From: Hyphomicrobiales bacterium | Lineage (GTDB): Bacteria > Pseudomonadota > Alphaproteobacteria > Rhizobiales > Xanthobacteraceae | Assembly (NCBI GenBank): GCA_019075925.1 | Contig: JAGXAC010000018.1 | Span: 1 to 33,823, forward strand | Reading direction: 5' to 3' | DNA: 33,823 bases | Shown: positions 17,157 through 26,101 of the stretch, piece by piece | Numbering within the stretch: the first letter of the stretch is position 1 | How the letters are laid out: every line of letters begins with the position of its first letter | The notes under the pieces: model-generated | What the model saw: the letters and a program-made list of their open reading frames with translations, nothing else | Told to the model about the DNA's origin: nothing | Databases searched by the model: none | Program-made: the position numbers and the translations under genes

Positions 17157-18305
17157 ATGGCGCTGGTGATCTGGCTCTACTTGCTGGCCGGACGCGGTGG
17201 ATTCTGGCTGGCGGGGGAGCGCGACGAGGGGACCCCCGACCAGCCGCGGCGCTGGCCGGCAATTGCCGCCGTTATTCCGGCGCGCGACGAAGCCGACTGC
17301 GTGGGAGAGACCGTCGCTTCGCTCTTAGGCCAGGATTATTCCGGCACATTCACCATCATTTTGGTGGACGACCAAAGCCGCGACGGGACCGCGCAGGTCG
17401 CGCGAGACGCCGCCGCGGCGCTTGGCGCCGCCGAGCGCGTTCGCGTGCTGACGGGGCGGCCCTTGCCGGCCGGCTGGACCGGAAAGTTATGGGCGCAGCA
17501 TCAGGGCGTCGAAGCCGCCGAAGCGATGGCGCCGCAGCCGGATTACCTGCTTCTCACCGATGCCGATATCGTCTACGGGCCGGACTCACTCGCGGCGCTC
17601 GTCGCGCGGGCGTCTTCGCGCGGTACTGTGCTGACGTCGCTGATGGTGAAGCTGCGCTGCCGCAGTCTTGCCGAGCACGTTTTCGTTCCGGCCTTTATTT
17701 TCTTTTTCCAGATGCTCTATCCGTTCGGCTGGGCGAACGATCCGCGCCGCGCCACCGCGGCGGCAGCCGGCGGCTGCATGCTGGTGCGCCGAACTGCATT
17801 GAAAGCGGCGGGCGGCATGGCAGCGATACGCAATGCGCTGATCGACGACTGCGCGCTGGCCAAGAAACTAAAAGAGCACGGGCCGATCTGGATCGGCCTG
17901 ACCGATCGCGTCCACAGCCTGCGTGCCTATCCGGCCGTGGCCGACATCCGTCACATGGTTTCGCGCACCGCTTACGCGCAACTCAATTATTCGCCGCTGC
18001 AGCTTGCGGGTACCATCGCCGGTCTTGCGCTGACCTATCTTGCCCCCGTGCTGCTGGCGTTGTTCGCAACCGGTACCGCCGGTGTGCTCGGCATTGCCGT
18101 TTGGCTCATGATGGCGGTGGCCTTCCAGCCGACGCTGCGATTCTATCGCCTGTCCCCGCTCTGGGGACTGGCATTGCCGGCGATCGCCGCCGCCTATATG
18201 GCGTTCACGCTTGATTCCGCTTATCAGCATGCGCGCGGACGCGGCGGCATGTGGAAGGGCCGCGCCCAGGCTGATGTTCGCGATAACGTTTCGGAAGCAC
18301 GATGA
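17157..18305 (+). CDS. hpnB: Hopanoid biosynthesis glycosyltransferase HpnB
   Basis: Family 2-type glycosyltransferase AAVIPARDEADCVGETVASLLGQDYSGTFTIILVDDQSRDGT, DADIVYGPDSL, C-terminal TMs; directly upstream of hpnC. GTG at 17133 is an alternative start. Confidence 0.88.
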   Translation: MALVIWLYLLAGRGGFWLAGERDEGTPDQPRRWPAIAAVIPARDEADCVGETVASLLGQDYSGTFTIILVDDQSRDGTAQVARDAAAALGAAERVRVLTGRPLPAGWTGKLWAQHQGVEAAEAMAPQPDYLLLTDADIVYGPDSLAALVARASSRGTVLTSLMVKLRCRSLAEHVFVPAFIFFFQMLYPFGWANDPRRATAAAAGGCMLVRRTALKAAGGMAAIRNALIDDCALAKKLKEHGPIWIGLTDRVHSLRAYPAVADIRHMVSRTAYAQLNYSPLQLAGTIAGLALTYLAPVLLALFATGTAGVLGIAVWLMMAVAFQPTLRFYRLSPLWGLALPAIAAAYMAFTLDSAYQHARGRGGMWKGRAQADVRDNVSEAR

Positions 18306-19207
18306 GTGAAGCAGGCATCGATGCCGGCGCCGACGCCGGCACCTGGCGGTCGGGCAAGGGACACCGGGATGAGAATTTCCCGGTCGCGTCATTCCTTATC
18401 CATCCGCGCCACCGTACCGCGATCCTGGCATTCTATAATTTCGTGCGCACCGCGGACGATATCGCCGATCATGCGACTCTGCCGCCGGCCGAAAAGCTTC
18501 GTTTGCTGGATCGGCTCGACGCCGGCCTCGTCGGTGCCGATGCCGAAGATCCGGCCGCGGTGCGGTTGCGCGCGGCGCTGGCCGAGCGAAATCTGTCGCC
18601 AAAGCATGCGCAAGACCTGCTCGCCGCCTTCAGGCTCGACGTCACCAAGCTGCGGTACAAGGATTGGGACGATCTGATCGGCTATTGCTCGTTGTCGGCG
18701 ATGCCGGTCGGCCGCTTCGTCTGCGACGTGCATGGCGAGAGCCGCGCCGTCTGGCCGGCGAACGACGCGCTATGCGCGGCGCTGCAGATCATCAATCATC
18801 TGCAAGATTGCAAGGACGACTATCGCAATCTCGACCGGGTCTATGTTCCGCAGGATGCGCTCGCAGCCGGCGGCGTCAACGTTGCGGCGCTCGGCGAACC
18901 GCAAGCATCGTCCGCATTGCTCGCGGTCCTGCATGGTCTCGCCGCGCGTACCGAGCGGCTACTCGCCGAAAGCGATGTGTTCGCGCTATTGATCGAGGAC
19001 CGGCGGCTCGCTCTGGAGGTTTCGGTCATCAACACCCTGGCGCACCGGCTGACCCGGCTGTTGATGGCGCGCGATCCGTTGCACGACCGTGTACACCTGC
19101 CGGTGCCCGCAGTCGCCGGCTGGACGCTTGCCGGCATCCTTAACGGCGCCGCGCGCCGATTGGGCCGGCGCTCTTCGACGACGACGCACAAGCCGCGGGG
19201 TGCGTGA
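18302..19207 (+). CDS. hpnC: HpnC, squalene/phytoene synthase family (hydroxysqualene synthase)
   Basis: HPRHRTAILAFYNFVRTADDIADHA and HLQDCKDDYRNLDRVYVP Asp-rich motifs; ATGA overlap with hpnB. Confidence 0.93.
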   Translation: MSEAGIDAGADAGTWRSGKGHRDENFPVASFLIHPRHRTAILAFYNFVRTADDIADHATLPPAEKLRLLDRLDAGLVGADAEDPAAVRLRAALAERNLSPKHAQDLLAAFRLDVTKLRYKDWDDLIGYCSLSAMPVGRFVCDVHGESRAVWPANDALCAALQIINHLQDCKDDYRNLDRVYVPQDALAAGGVNVAALGEPQASSALLAVLHGLAARTERLLAESDVFALLIEDRRLALEVSVINTLAHRLTRLLMARDPLHDRVHLPVPAVAGWTLAGILNGAARRLGRRSSTTTHKPRGA

Positions 19208-20029
19208 GTGACCACGTCGACGCCGGTGGCGCAAACCGCCTCCCGCAGCTCGTTCTATTTAGGCATGCGCATCCTGCCGCCCGCGCAGCGCGAGGCGATG
19301 TACGAAATCTATTCGTTCTGCCGGGCGGTCGATGACATCGCCGACGATCCCGGACCGCGCGAGCCGCGCCGCCGGCAATTGGCGCAATGGCGCGCGGATG
19401 TCGATGCGATCTACGCGGGGACGCCGCCGCCCGCGTTCGGCGGGCTGGCGCGCGCGGTGCACAGTTTCGATCTGCAACGCGAAGACCTGCATGCCATCAT
19501 CGACGGCATGGACATGGACGTGATCGCCGACATCCGGGCGCCTGACCGCGCGACGCTCGATCTTTATTGCGACCGCGTCGCCTGTGCGGTGGGCCGCCTG
19601 TCCGTGCGCGTGTTTGGCATGCCGCAGGACGCGGGTCGCGCGCTTGCGCATCATCTGGGCATGGCGTTGCAATTGACCAACATCCTGCGCGATCTCGATG
19701 AGGACGCGTCGCTCGGCCGGCTTTACTTGCCGCGCGAAGCCTTGCAGGCGCATGGCATCGCCGCCACCGACCCCGGAACGGTCTTGGCGCATCCGGCCCT
19801 CGCCAAGGTCTGTAACGAAATCGTCGTGCTTGCGGAGCAGAATTTTCGGAAAGCGCGCGAGATCATGGCGCAAAACTCGCGGCGCGTGGTGCGGGCGCCG
19901 CGCATCATGGGCGAGGGATATCACGTCATTCTCGAGGGCCTGGTTGCGCGCGGATTTGCGCCGCCGCGGCAACGGGTCAGGCTGCCGCGCGTGCGGCTTC
20001 TTTTCATTGTCTTGCGCAATCTGGTGTGA
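19208..20029 (+). CDS. hpnD: HpnD, presqualene diphosphate synthase
   Basis: SRSSFYLGMRILPPAQREAMYEIYSFCRAVDDIADDPG and LTNILRDLDEDASLGRLYLP; GTG start abuts the hpnC stop. Confidence 0.93.
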   Translation: MTTSTPVAQTASRSSFYLGMRILPPAQREAMYEIYSFCRAVDDIADDPGPREPRRRQLAQWRADVDAIYAGTPPPAFGGLARAVHSFDLQREDLHAIIDGMDMDVIADIRAPDRATLDLYCDRVACAVGRLSVRVFGMPQDAGRALAHHLGMALQLTNILRDLDEDASLGRLYLPREALQAHGIAATDPGTVLAHPALAKVCNEIVVLAEQNFRKAREIMAQNSRRVVRAPRIMGEGYHVILEGLVARGFAPPRQRVRLPRVRLLFIVLRNLV

Positions 20030-21276
20030 TGAGCGGAACTGTTCACATCATCGGCGCCGGCCTTGCCGGTCTTTCCGCTGCGGTGCGGCTTTCGGCGCGC
20101 GGCCGGACTGTCGTCGTGCATGAGGCGACGGCGTTTGCCGGCGGCCGCTGCCGCTCCTACCACGACGCTTCGATCGGCATGACGATCGACAACGGCAATC
20201 ACCTGCTGCTGTCCGGCAATCGCGCCGCCCTCGATTATCTGCGCAGTCTAGGCGCCGAGGATCGGCTGGTCGGCCCGTCGAACGCGGAATTTTCGTTCGT
20301 CGATCTCGCCGGGGACCGGCGCTGGACCTTGCGTTTCAACGATGGGCGCATTCCCTTCTGGGTGCTGGATGCCAAGCGGCGAGTGCCGGATACCAACGTT
20401 CTCGATTATCTACCGCTGGCGCGGTTGCTGTGGGCCGGCCGGGGTAAAACTGTCGGCGAGGTCATCGCCTGCAAGGGCGTCCTGTATGACCGGCTGGTCG
20501 AGCCGCTCTTGCTGGCGGCGCTCAACATCGACGCGCCGCTCGGTGCGGCGCGGCTCGCCGGTGCGGTGATCCGCGAGACGCTCGCCTCCGGCGGACGCGC
20601 TTGCCGGCCGCTGATCGCGCGCGACGGATTGGGACCGACGCTGGTCGAGCCGGCGCTCGCCCACTTGAAGGCGCGCGGCGTCGAGGTGCACATGGAGCAC
20701 CAGCTCCGGTCGGTGCAGCTCGGCGCGGAGCGGGCGGAAGCTCTCGATTTCGGCCGCGAGACCCTCGAACTCGGCCGTAACGACACGGTGATCCTTGCCG
20801 TGCCACCCTACATTGCCGCTGGGCTGCTGCGCGAGCTTGTCGTGCCGACCGAGTTTCGCGCCATCGTCAATGCGCATTTCCGCATCGCACCGCCGGCGAC
20901 ACTGCCGCCGATCCTCGGTGTGCTCAACGCCACGGTGCAATGGATCTTCGCATTTCCGGGTCGGGTTTCGGTCACCGTCAGCGCCGGCGACCGGCTCATC
21001 GACGTGCCGCGCGAAGAACTTGCCAGGAAAATCTGGAGCGATGTCGCCCGCGCGAGCGGATTGCCGCCTGAATTGCCGCCGTGGCAGATCGTGCGCGAGC
21101 GGCGCGCGACTTTTGCCGCCACGCCCGCACAGGACGCGCGTCGGCCGGGCGCCGCCACCCGCTGGCATAATCTTGTTCTTGCCGGCGATTGGACGGACAC
21201 CGGGCTGCCCGCTACCATCGAAGGCGCGATTAGATCCGGCAACCGAGCCGCCGAAATTATTGCGAACCGGCCATGA
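20029..21276 (+). CDS. hpnE: HpnE, hydroxysqualene dehydroxylase (FAD-dependent)
   Basis: GTVHIIGAGLAGLSAAVRLSARGRTVVVHEA dinucleotide fold; C-terminal LVLAGDWTDTGLPATIEGAIRSGNRAAE; overlaps the hpnD stop. Confidence 0.93.
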   Translation: MSGTVHIIGAGLAGLSAAVRLSARGRTVVVHEATAFAGGRCRSYHDASIGMTIDNGNHLLLSGNRAALDYLRSLGAEDRLVGPSNAEFSFVDLAGDRRWTLRFNDGRIPFWVLDAKRRVPDTNVLDYLPLARLLWAGRGKTVGEVIACKGVLYDRLVEPLLLAALNIDAPLGAARLAGAVIRETLASGGRACRPLIARDGLGPTLVEPALAHLKARGVEVHMEHQLRSVQLGAERAEALDFGRETLELGRNDTVILAVPPYIAAGLLRELVVPTEFRAIVNAHFRIAPPATLPPILGVLNATVQWIFAFPGRVSVTVSAGDRLIDVPREELARKIWSDVARASGLPPELPPWQIVRERRATFAATPAQDARRPGAATRWHNLVLAGDWTDTGLPATIEGAIRSGNRAAEIIANRP

Positions 21277-23267
21277 TCGAAGACGCGTTACAACGACAAA
21301 ATCGCTCCCCGGAGCAGGCCGCGTCGGCGCGCTCGCCCGGTGAATCGCTCGACCGACATATCCATAAGGCGACGCAAGCGCTGCTCGCGCAGCAGCGTCC
21401 CGATGGTCATTGGGTATTCGAACTTGAAGCCGATTGCACCATTCCGGCCGAGTATGTGCTGCTGCGGCATTATCTCGGCGAGCCCGTCGATGCCGCGCTC
21501 GAAGCCAAGATCGCAGTCTATCTGCGCCGTACCCAAGGCGAGCACGGCGGCTGGCCGTTATTCCGCGACGGCGATCTCGACATCAGCGCGACGGTGAAGG
21601 CGTATTTCGCGCTCAAGATGATCGGCGATCCGATCGATGCCGTTCACATGCGGCGCGCACGCGAAGCCGTGCTGGCCCGCGGCGGCGCCGAGCGCGCCAA
21701 TGTCTTCACCCGCATCATGCTGGCGTTGTTCGGCTTTATTCCGTGGCGCGCGGTGCCGGTGATTCCGGTCGAGGTCATGCTGCTGCCGAAGTGGTTTCCG
21801 TTCCACCTCGACAAAATTTCCTATTGGAGCCGCACCGTCATCGTGCCGCTGTTGGTGCTGATGGTGAAGAAGCCGCGCGCGCACAACGCCAAGAACGTGC
21901 GCATCGACGAATTATTTGTGGCGCCGCCGCAGAGCATCGGCCCGACGCCGAAAGCGCCGCAGCAGAAGGCGTCGTGGTTCTGGTTTTTCCGCGGCGTGGA
22001 CAACGTTCTGCGCGCTGCGGAGCCGTCCTTTCCCACGCGAACGCGCCAGCGCGCCATCGACGCCGCGGTCGCCTGGGTGAGCGAAAGATTGAACGGCGAG
22101 GACGGTCTCGGCGCGATTTTTCCGGCGATGGCGAATTCGGTGATGATGTTCGCGGCGCTCGGTTATCCGGAAAATCACCCGCAGCGCGCCATCGCGCGCA
22201 AGTCGGTGGAGAAGCTCCTGGTCGTGCATGAGCACGAAGCCTATTGCCAGCCCTGCGTTTCGCCGATCTGGGATACCGGCCTGACCTGTCACGCGCTGCT
22301 GGAGGTCGGCGGTGAGAACGTGGAAGCGTCGGTCAAGCGCGGCCTCGATTGGCTGGTGCCGATGCAGGTGCTCGACGTGCGCGGCGACTGGATCGCGCGT
22401 CGCGGCGGCATCCGTCCCGGCGGCTGGGCGTTCCAATACGCCAACCCGCATTATCCCGACGTCGACGATACCGCCGTCGTCGCCATGGCGATGGATCGGG
22501 TGCAAAATCTGTCCGGCCGGCAGACCTATCGCGACAGCCTTGCGCGTGCGCGCGAATGGATTTTGGGAATGCAGAGTTCGAACGGCGCCTGGGGCGCGTT
22601 CGACGCCGACAATGAATATTATTATTTGAACAACATTCCGTTCGCCGATCACGGCGCGCTGCTCGACCCACCGACCGAGGATGTCACCGCGCGCTGCCTG
22701 TCGATGCTCGCGCAATTTGGCGAGACAGCGGAAAACAGCGCGGCGGTGGCGCGCGGCGTCGATTATCTACGGCGCACGCAGCTTGCCGAAGGAAGCTGGT
22801 TCGGCCGCTGGGGCATGAACTACATCTACGGCACCTGGTCGGTGTTGTGCGCGCTCAACATGGTGGGGATCGATCACCAGGCGCCGGAGATGCGCAAGGC
22901 GGTGGAATGGCTTGCCGCCATTCAGAACGCGGACGGCGGCTGGGGCGAAGACGGCGCAAGCTACAAGCTCGACTATCGCGGCTATGAACCGGCGCCGTCG
23001 ACTGCGTCACAGACCGCCTGGGCGCTCCTTGGCCTGATGGCGGCCGGCGCAATCGATCATCCGGCGGTCGTGCGCGGCATCGATTATCTGGCACGCAGCC
23101 AGGGTGCGGACGGCTTCTGGGACGAGCCTCGCTACACCGCGACCGGTTTCCCGCGCGTATTCTATCTGCGCTACCACGGCTATGCGAAATTCTTCCCGCT
23201 GTGGGCGATGGCGCGCTACCGCAACCTCAAACGCGGCAACGCCAAGAGCGTCGCGTGGGGGATGTAG
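21273..23267 (+). CDS. shc: Squalene-hopene cyclase
   Basis: DVDDTAVV catalytic DxDD motif, several QW-like repeats (QQRPDGHWVFELEAD, QSSNGAWGAFD, QLAEGSWFGRWG, QNADGGWGED, QGADGFWDEP); ATGA overlap with hpnE. Confidence 0.97.
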   Translation: MIEDALQRQNRSPEQAASARSPGESLDRHIHKATQALLAQQRPDGHWVFELEADCTIPAEYVLLRHYLGEPVDAALEAKIAVYLRRTQGEHGGWPLFRDGDLDISATVKAYFALKMIGDPIDAVHMRRAREAVLARGGAERANVFTRIMLALFGFIPWRAVPVIPVEVMLLPKWFPFHLDKISYWSRTVIVPLLVLMVKKPRAHNAKNVRIDELFVAPPQSIGPTPKAPQQKASWFWFFRGVDNVLRAAEPSFPTRTRQRAIDAAVAWVSERLNGEDGLGAIFPAMANSVMMFAALGYPENHPQRAIARKSVEKLLVVHEHEAYCQPCVSPIWDTGLTCHALLEVGGENVEASVKRGLDWLVPMQVLDVRGDWIARRGGIRPGGWAFQYANPHYPDVDDTAVVAMAMDRVQNLSGRQTYRDSLARAREWILGMQSSNGAWGAFDADNEYYYLNNIPFADHGALLDPPTEDVTARCLSMLAQFGETAENSAAVARGVDYLRRTQLAEGSWFGRWGMNYIYGTWSVLCALNMVGIDHQAPEMRKAVEWLAAIQNADGGWGEDGASYKLDYRGYEPAPSTASQTAWALLGLMAAGAIDHPAVVRGIDYLARSQGADGFWDEPRYTATGFPRVFYLRYHGYAKFFPLWAMARYRNLKRGNAKSVAWGM

Positions 23268-23427
23268 CTACAAACCATTTCCGCTCCCTCTTGGGGGCGC
23301 CAGCCAGCTTAAACAGCTACTCGATCATGATGGCGACAGCGCAAACGCCCAACTTATTGGCCGGCTCATTGCGCGGGCGCGCAAGCTCGCTTGAAGTTGA
23401 GATTCGCAGCCGGATGGTAAGAGCGAC

Positions 23428-24603
23428 CTAGGCGGCGCTCACTGATGTCTTGGCCGCTTGTTTGGCCGCTTCTTTCGCCGCCTTCTCACGCGCCTCGTTG
23501 GCCCGGATCTGCGAGAGCGTGAGCTGCACGTTCGAGTCGAACACGTATTGGGCCGGCCGCTGGTGTGACATATCGATTTCCGGCGCCATCGGACCCTCAG
23601 TCTTGATGCCGCGCCAGGCTACGCCAAGCGCCCGCAGCGGGTGCTGCACGATCTCCTCGGTCGCCGTCGCCTCGTAACCGCAATGCGCCATGCAGTTCGC
23701 GCACTTCTCGTAGCGGCCGGTGCCATAGGCATCCCAGTCGGTCGTCTCCATTAATTCCTTGAACGTCTTGGCATAGCCTTCGCCAAGCAGGTAGCAGGGC
23801 TTCTGCCAGCCGAAAATATTGCGCGTCGGCATGCCCCACGGGGTGCAATGGAATTCCTGGTTGCCGGCGAGGAAGTCGAGGAACATGCTGGAATGAGTGA
23901 TGTTCCAGTTCTTGTTCTTGCCGAGCGCAAAAACCTGCCGGAACAGTTCTTTGGTCTTTTTGCGCGCCAGGAAATGCGCCTGGTCCGGCGCCCGCTCGTA
24001 GGCGTAGCCCGGCGAAATCGAAACGCCGACGCCCATTTCCTTGGCCAGATCGAGGAATTTTGCGATGTCCTCGGCCGGATGTCCGTCGTAGACCGTGCAA
24101 TTGACGTTGACGGTGAAGCCCTTGGCCTGCGCCGCCTTGATTGCCGAAACCGCCTTTTCGTAGCCGCCTTCCATGCATACTGACTTGTCATGGTGCTGTT
24201 TAAGTCCGTCGAGATGCACGGAGAAGAACAGATACGGCGACGGTTCAAACACACTGAGCTTCTTTTCCAGCAGCAGCGCGTTGGTGCACAGTGACACGAA
24301 TTTCTTGCGTGCGACGATGCCCTTGACGATCTCGCCGATCTCTTTGTGGATCAGCGGCTCGCCGCCGGGAATGGCGACCATCGGCGCGCCGCACTCATCG
24401 ACCGCGTCGAGACATTCTTTCACGGAAAGACGCTTGTTCAGAATCGCGTCGGGATAATCGATCTTGCCGCAGCCGAAGCAGGCGAGGTTGCAGCGGAACA
24501 GCGGCTCCAGCATCAGCACCAACGGGTAGCGTTTCTGCCCCGTGAGCTTCTGCTTCATCACATACGTTCCGACGGCAACCTTCTGTCGTAATGATACGGT
24601 CAC
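23428..24603 (-). CDS. hpnH: HpnH, radical SAM adenosylhopane synthase
   Basis: VGTYVMKQKLTGQKRYPLVLMLEPLFRCNLACFGCGKIDYP (CxxxCxxC) and IPGGEPLIH; Cys-rich C-terminal CANCMAHCGYEATA. Confidence 0.95.
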   Translation of the reverse strand: MTVSLRQKVAVGTYVMKQKLTGQKRYPLVLMLEPLFRCNLACFGCGKIDYPDAILNKRLSVKECLDAVDECGAPMVAIPGGEPLIHKEIGEIVKGIVARKKFVSLCTNALLLEKKLSVFEPSPYLFFSVHLDGLKQHHDKSVCMEGGYEKAVSAIKAAQAKGFTVNVNCTVYDGHPAEDIAKFLDLAKEMGVGVSISPGYAYERAPDQAHFLARKKTKELFRQVFALGKNKNWNITHSSMFLDFLAGNQEFHCTPWGMPTRNIFGWQKPCYLLGEGYAKTFKELMETTDWDAYGTGRYEKCANCMAHCGYEATATEEIVQHPLRALGVAWRGIKTEGPMAPEIDMSHQRPAQYVFDSNVQLTLSQIRANEAREKAAKEAAKQAAKTSVSAA

Positions 24604-24679
24604 AACCCGATTCCTTTTTCTTGTTTGCCTATGCGTCTTGTTGTTCGCCTAACTGAGTCTTGCCGCTACCGGCGGCGGT

Positions 24680-25636
24680 TTAGACCTTGGCGGCGGCCCG
24701 CGCCATCGGCCTGCTGTCGGTCAATTCCGGCGGCAAGCGAAATTCGATGGTTTCCTGACGGCCGGTGAGCTCGCTGACTTCCACCGGCCCGAGCCGGCGA
24801 AGCGCATCGATCACATCCTCCACCAGCACCTCCGGCGCAGATGCCCCGGCGGTAATGCCGACCGTCTGCGCCCCTTCGAACCATTCGGGCTCAACTTCGC
24901 TGCCGTCGGCGATCAGGTAGCAAGGCGTGCCCACCTCGTGGCCAATTTCGCGCAGCCGGTTGGAATTGGAACTATTCTTGGCGCCGACGACCAGAATAAC
25001 GTCCACCAGCGTCGAAAGTTCGCGCACCGCGGTCTGCCGGTTTTGCGTGGCATAACAGATGTCGCGCGTCTCCGGTCCGACGATATCGGTGAATCGGCGA
25101 TGCAGTGCCGCAATGATGCCGCGGGTATCGTCGACGCTCAGTGTCGTCTGGGTAACGTAAGCGACCGGGGTGTCGGAGGGAATGTCGAGCTTGTCGACAT
25201 CGGTCTCGGTCTGCACCAGCGTCACCGGTTCGGAAATCTGGCCCATAGTGCCTTCGACCTCCGGATGACCCGCGTGGCCGATGAGAATGAGCCGGCGCCC
25301 CTGTGCGACGTAACGCTTGCCTTGATTGTGAACTTTGGTGACCAGCGGGCAGGTGGCGTTGAGCACCGGTAATTCGCGCAATGCGGCTTCTTCCTCGACG
25401 CTCTTGGCGACGCCGTGCGCGCTGAAAATGGTTACCGCATGCGGCGGGACTTCGGACAGGTCTTCGACGAAATGCGCACCCTTGGCCTTGAGGCTCTCGA
25501 CCACATGCTTGTTGTGCACAATCTCGTGACGAACATAGACTGGCGGCCCATACTTTTGCAGTGCCCGCTCGACGATCTCGATGGCGCGGACGACACCGGC
25601 ACAAAATCCGCGGGGTTGAGCGAGTATGACCTTCAT
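24680..25636 (-). CDS. ispH: 4-hydroxy-3-methylbut-2-enyl diphosphate reductase
   Basis: [88 protein letters not shown]. Confidence 0.96.
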   Translation of the reverse strand: MKVILAQPRGFCAGVVRAIEIVERALQKYGPPVYVRHEIVHNKHVVESLKAKGAHFVEDLSEVPPHAVTIFSAHGVAKSVEEEAALRELPVLNATCPLVTKVHNQGKRYVAQGRRLILIGHAGHPEVEGTMGQISEPVTLVQTETDVDKLDIPSDTPVAYVTQTTLSVDDTRGIIAALHRRFTDIVGPETRDICYATQNRQTAVRELSTLVDVILVVGAKNSSNSNRLREIGHEVGTPCYLIADGSEVEPEWFEGAQTVGITAGASAPEVLVEDVIDALRRLGPVEVSELTGRQETIEFRLPPELTDSRPMARAAAKV

Positions 25637-25790
25637 CGGAGACCTCCGGGCGTGCCCGACCGCGGCCTTGCGCCGCAATCGCGGCAGGTCAGCCCTGCCG
25701 TGTTCCATTTCCAATACTTCGGCCGCGCGGCCCTGACAATCAACTTGGCCACGATGTTGTAACAATCAACCCCGCTTGTTGGCCTTGCCG

Positions 25791-25820
25791 GCGGGTCTCT
25801 GGTCGCGCGGGGCGACCCGC
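25791..25820. promoter_or_regulatory. Mutually exclusive hairpins upstream of ispH
   Basis: Outer GCGGGTC (25791-25797)/GACCCGC (25814-25820) overlaps inner GGTCGC (25801-25806)/GCGACC (25812-25817). Confidence 0.3.
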
Positions 25821-25945
25821 TCCGAGCCACCTTTGCGGGTTATCAAGTACCTTGTCCAGTTGGCCAAATGCCACCCGGGAAAGCCTCGACAATAGGAATA
25901 TATCCATGATTTTACTTTCAGGGCATTTCGGGCATCTAGAGCCCG

Positions 25946-25958
25946 CAGCCAGTGGCTG
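25946..25958. promoter_or_regulatory. Palindrome CAGCCA-G-TGGCTG in the ispH-hpnN divergent spacer
   Basis: Perfect 6-1-6 inverted repeat, flanked by two direct TCCATGATT copies (25903-25911 and 25964-25972). Confidence 0.35.
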
Positions 25959-26101
25959 GAGATTCCATGATTGATTCAAATGACCACGCCCCTTCATCGG
26001 CGGCGCCGCTTTGGCCGTACATGGCGGCCAAGCCGGACCGGCGCGCCACCATTTTGCCCTTGTCTTAACGCCTCAAACGTTGGTTTGTCGCTAACACCCC
26101 T

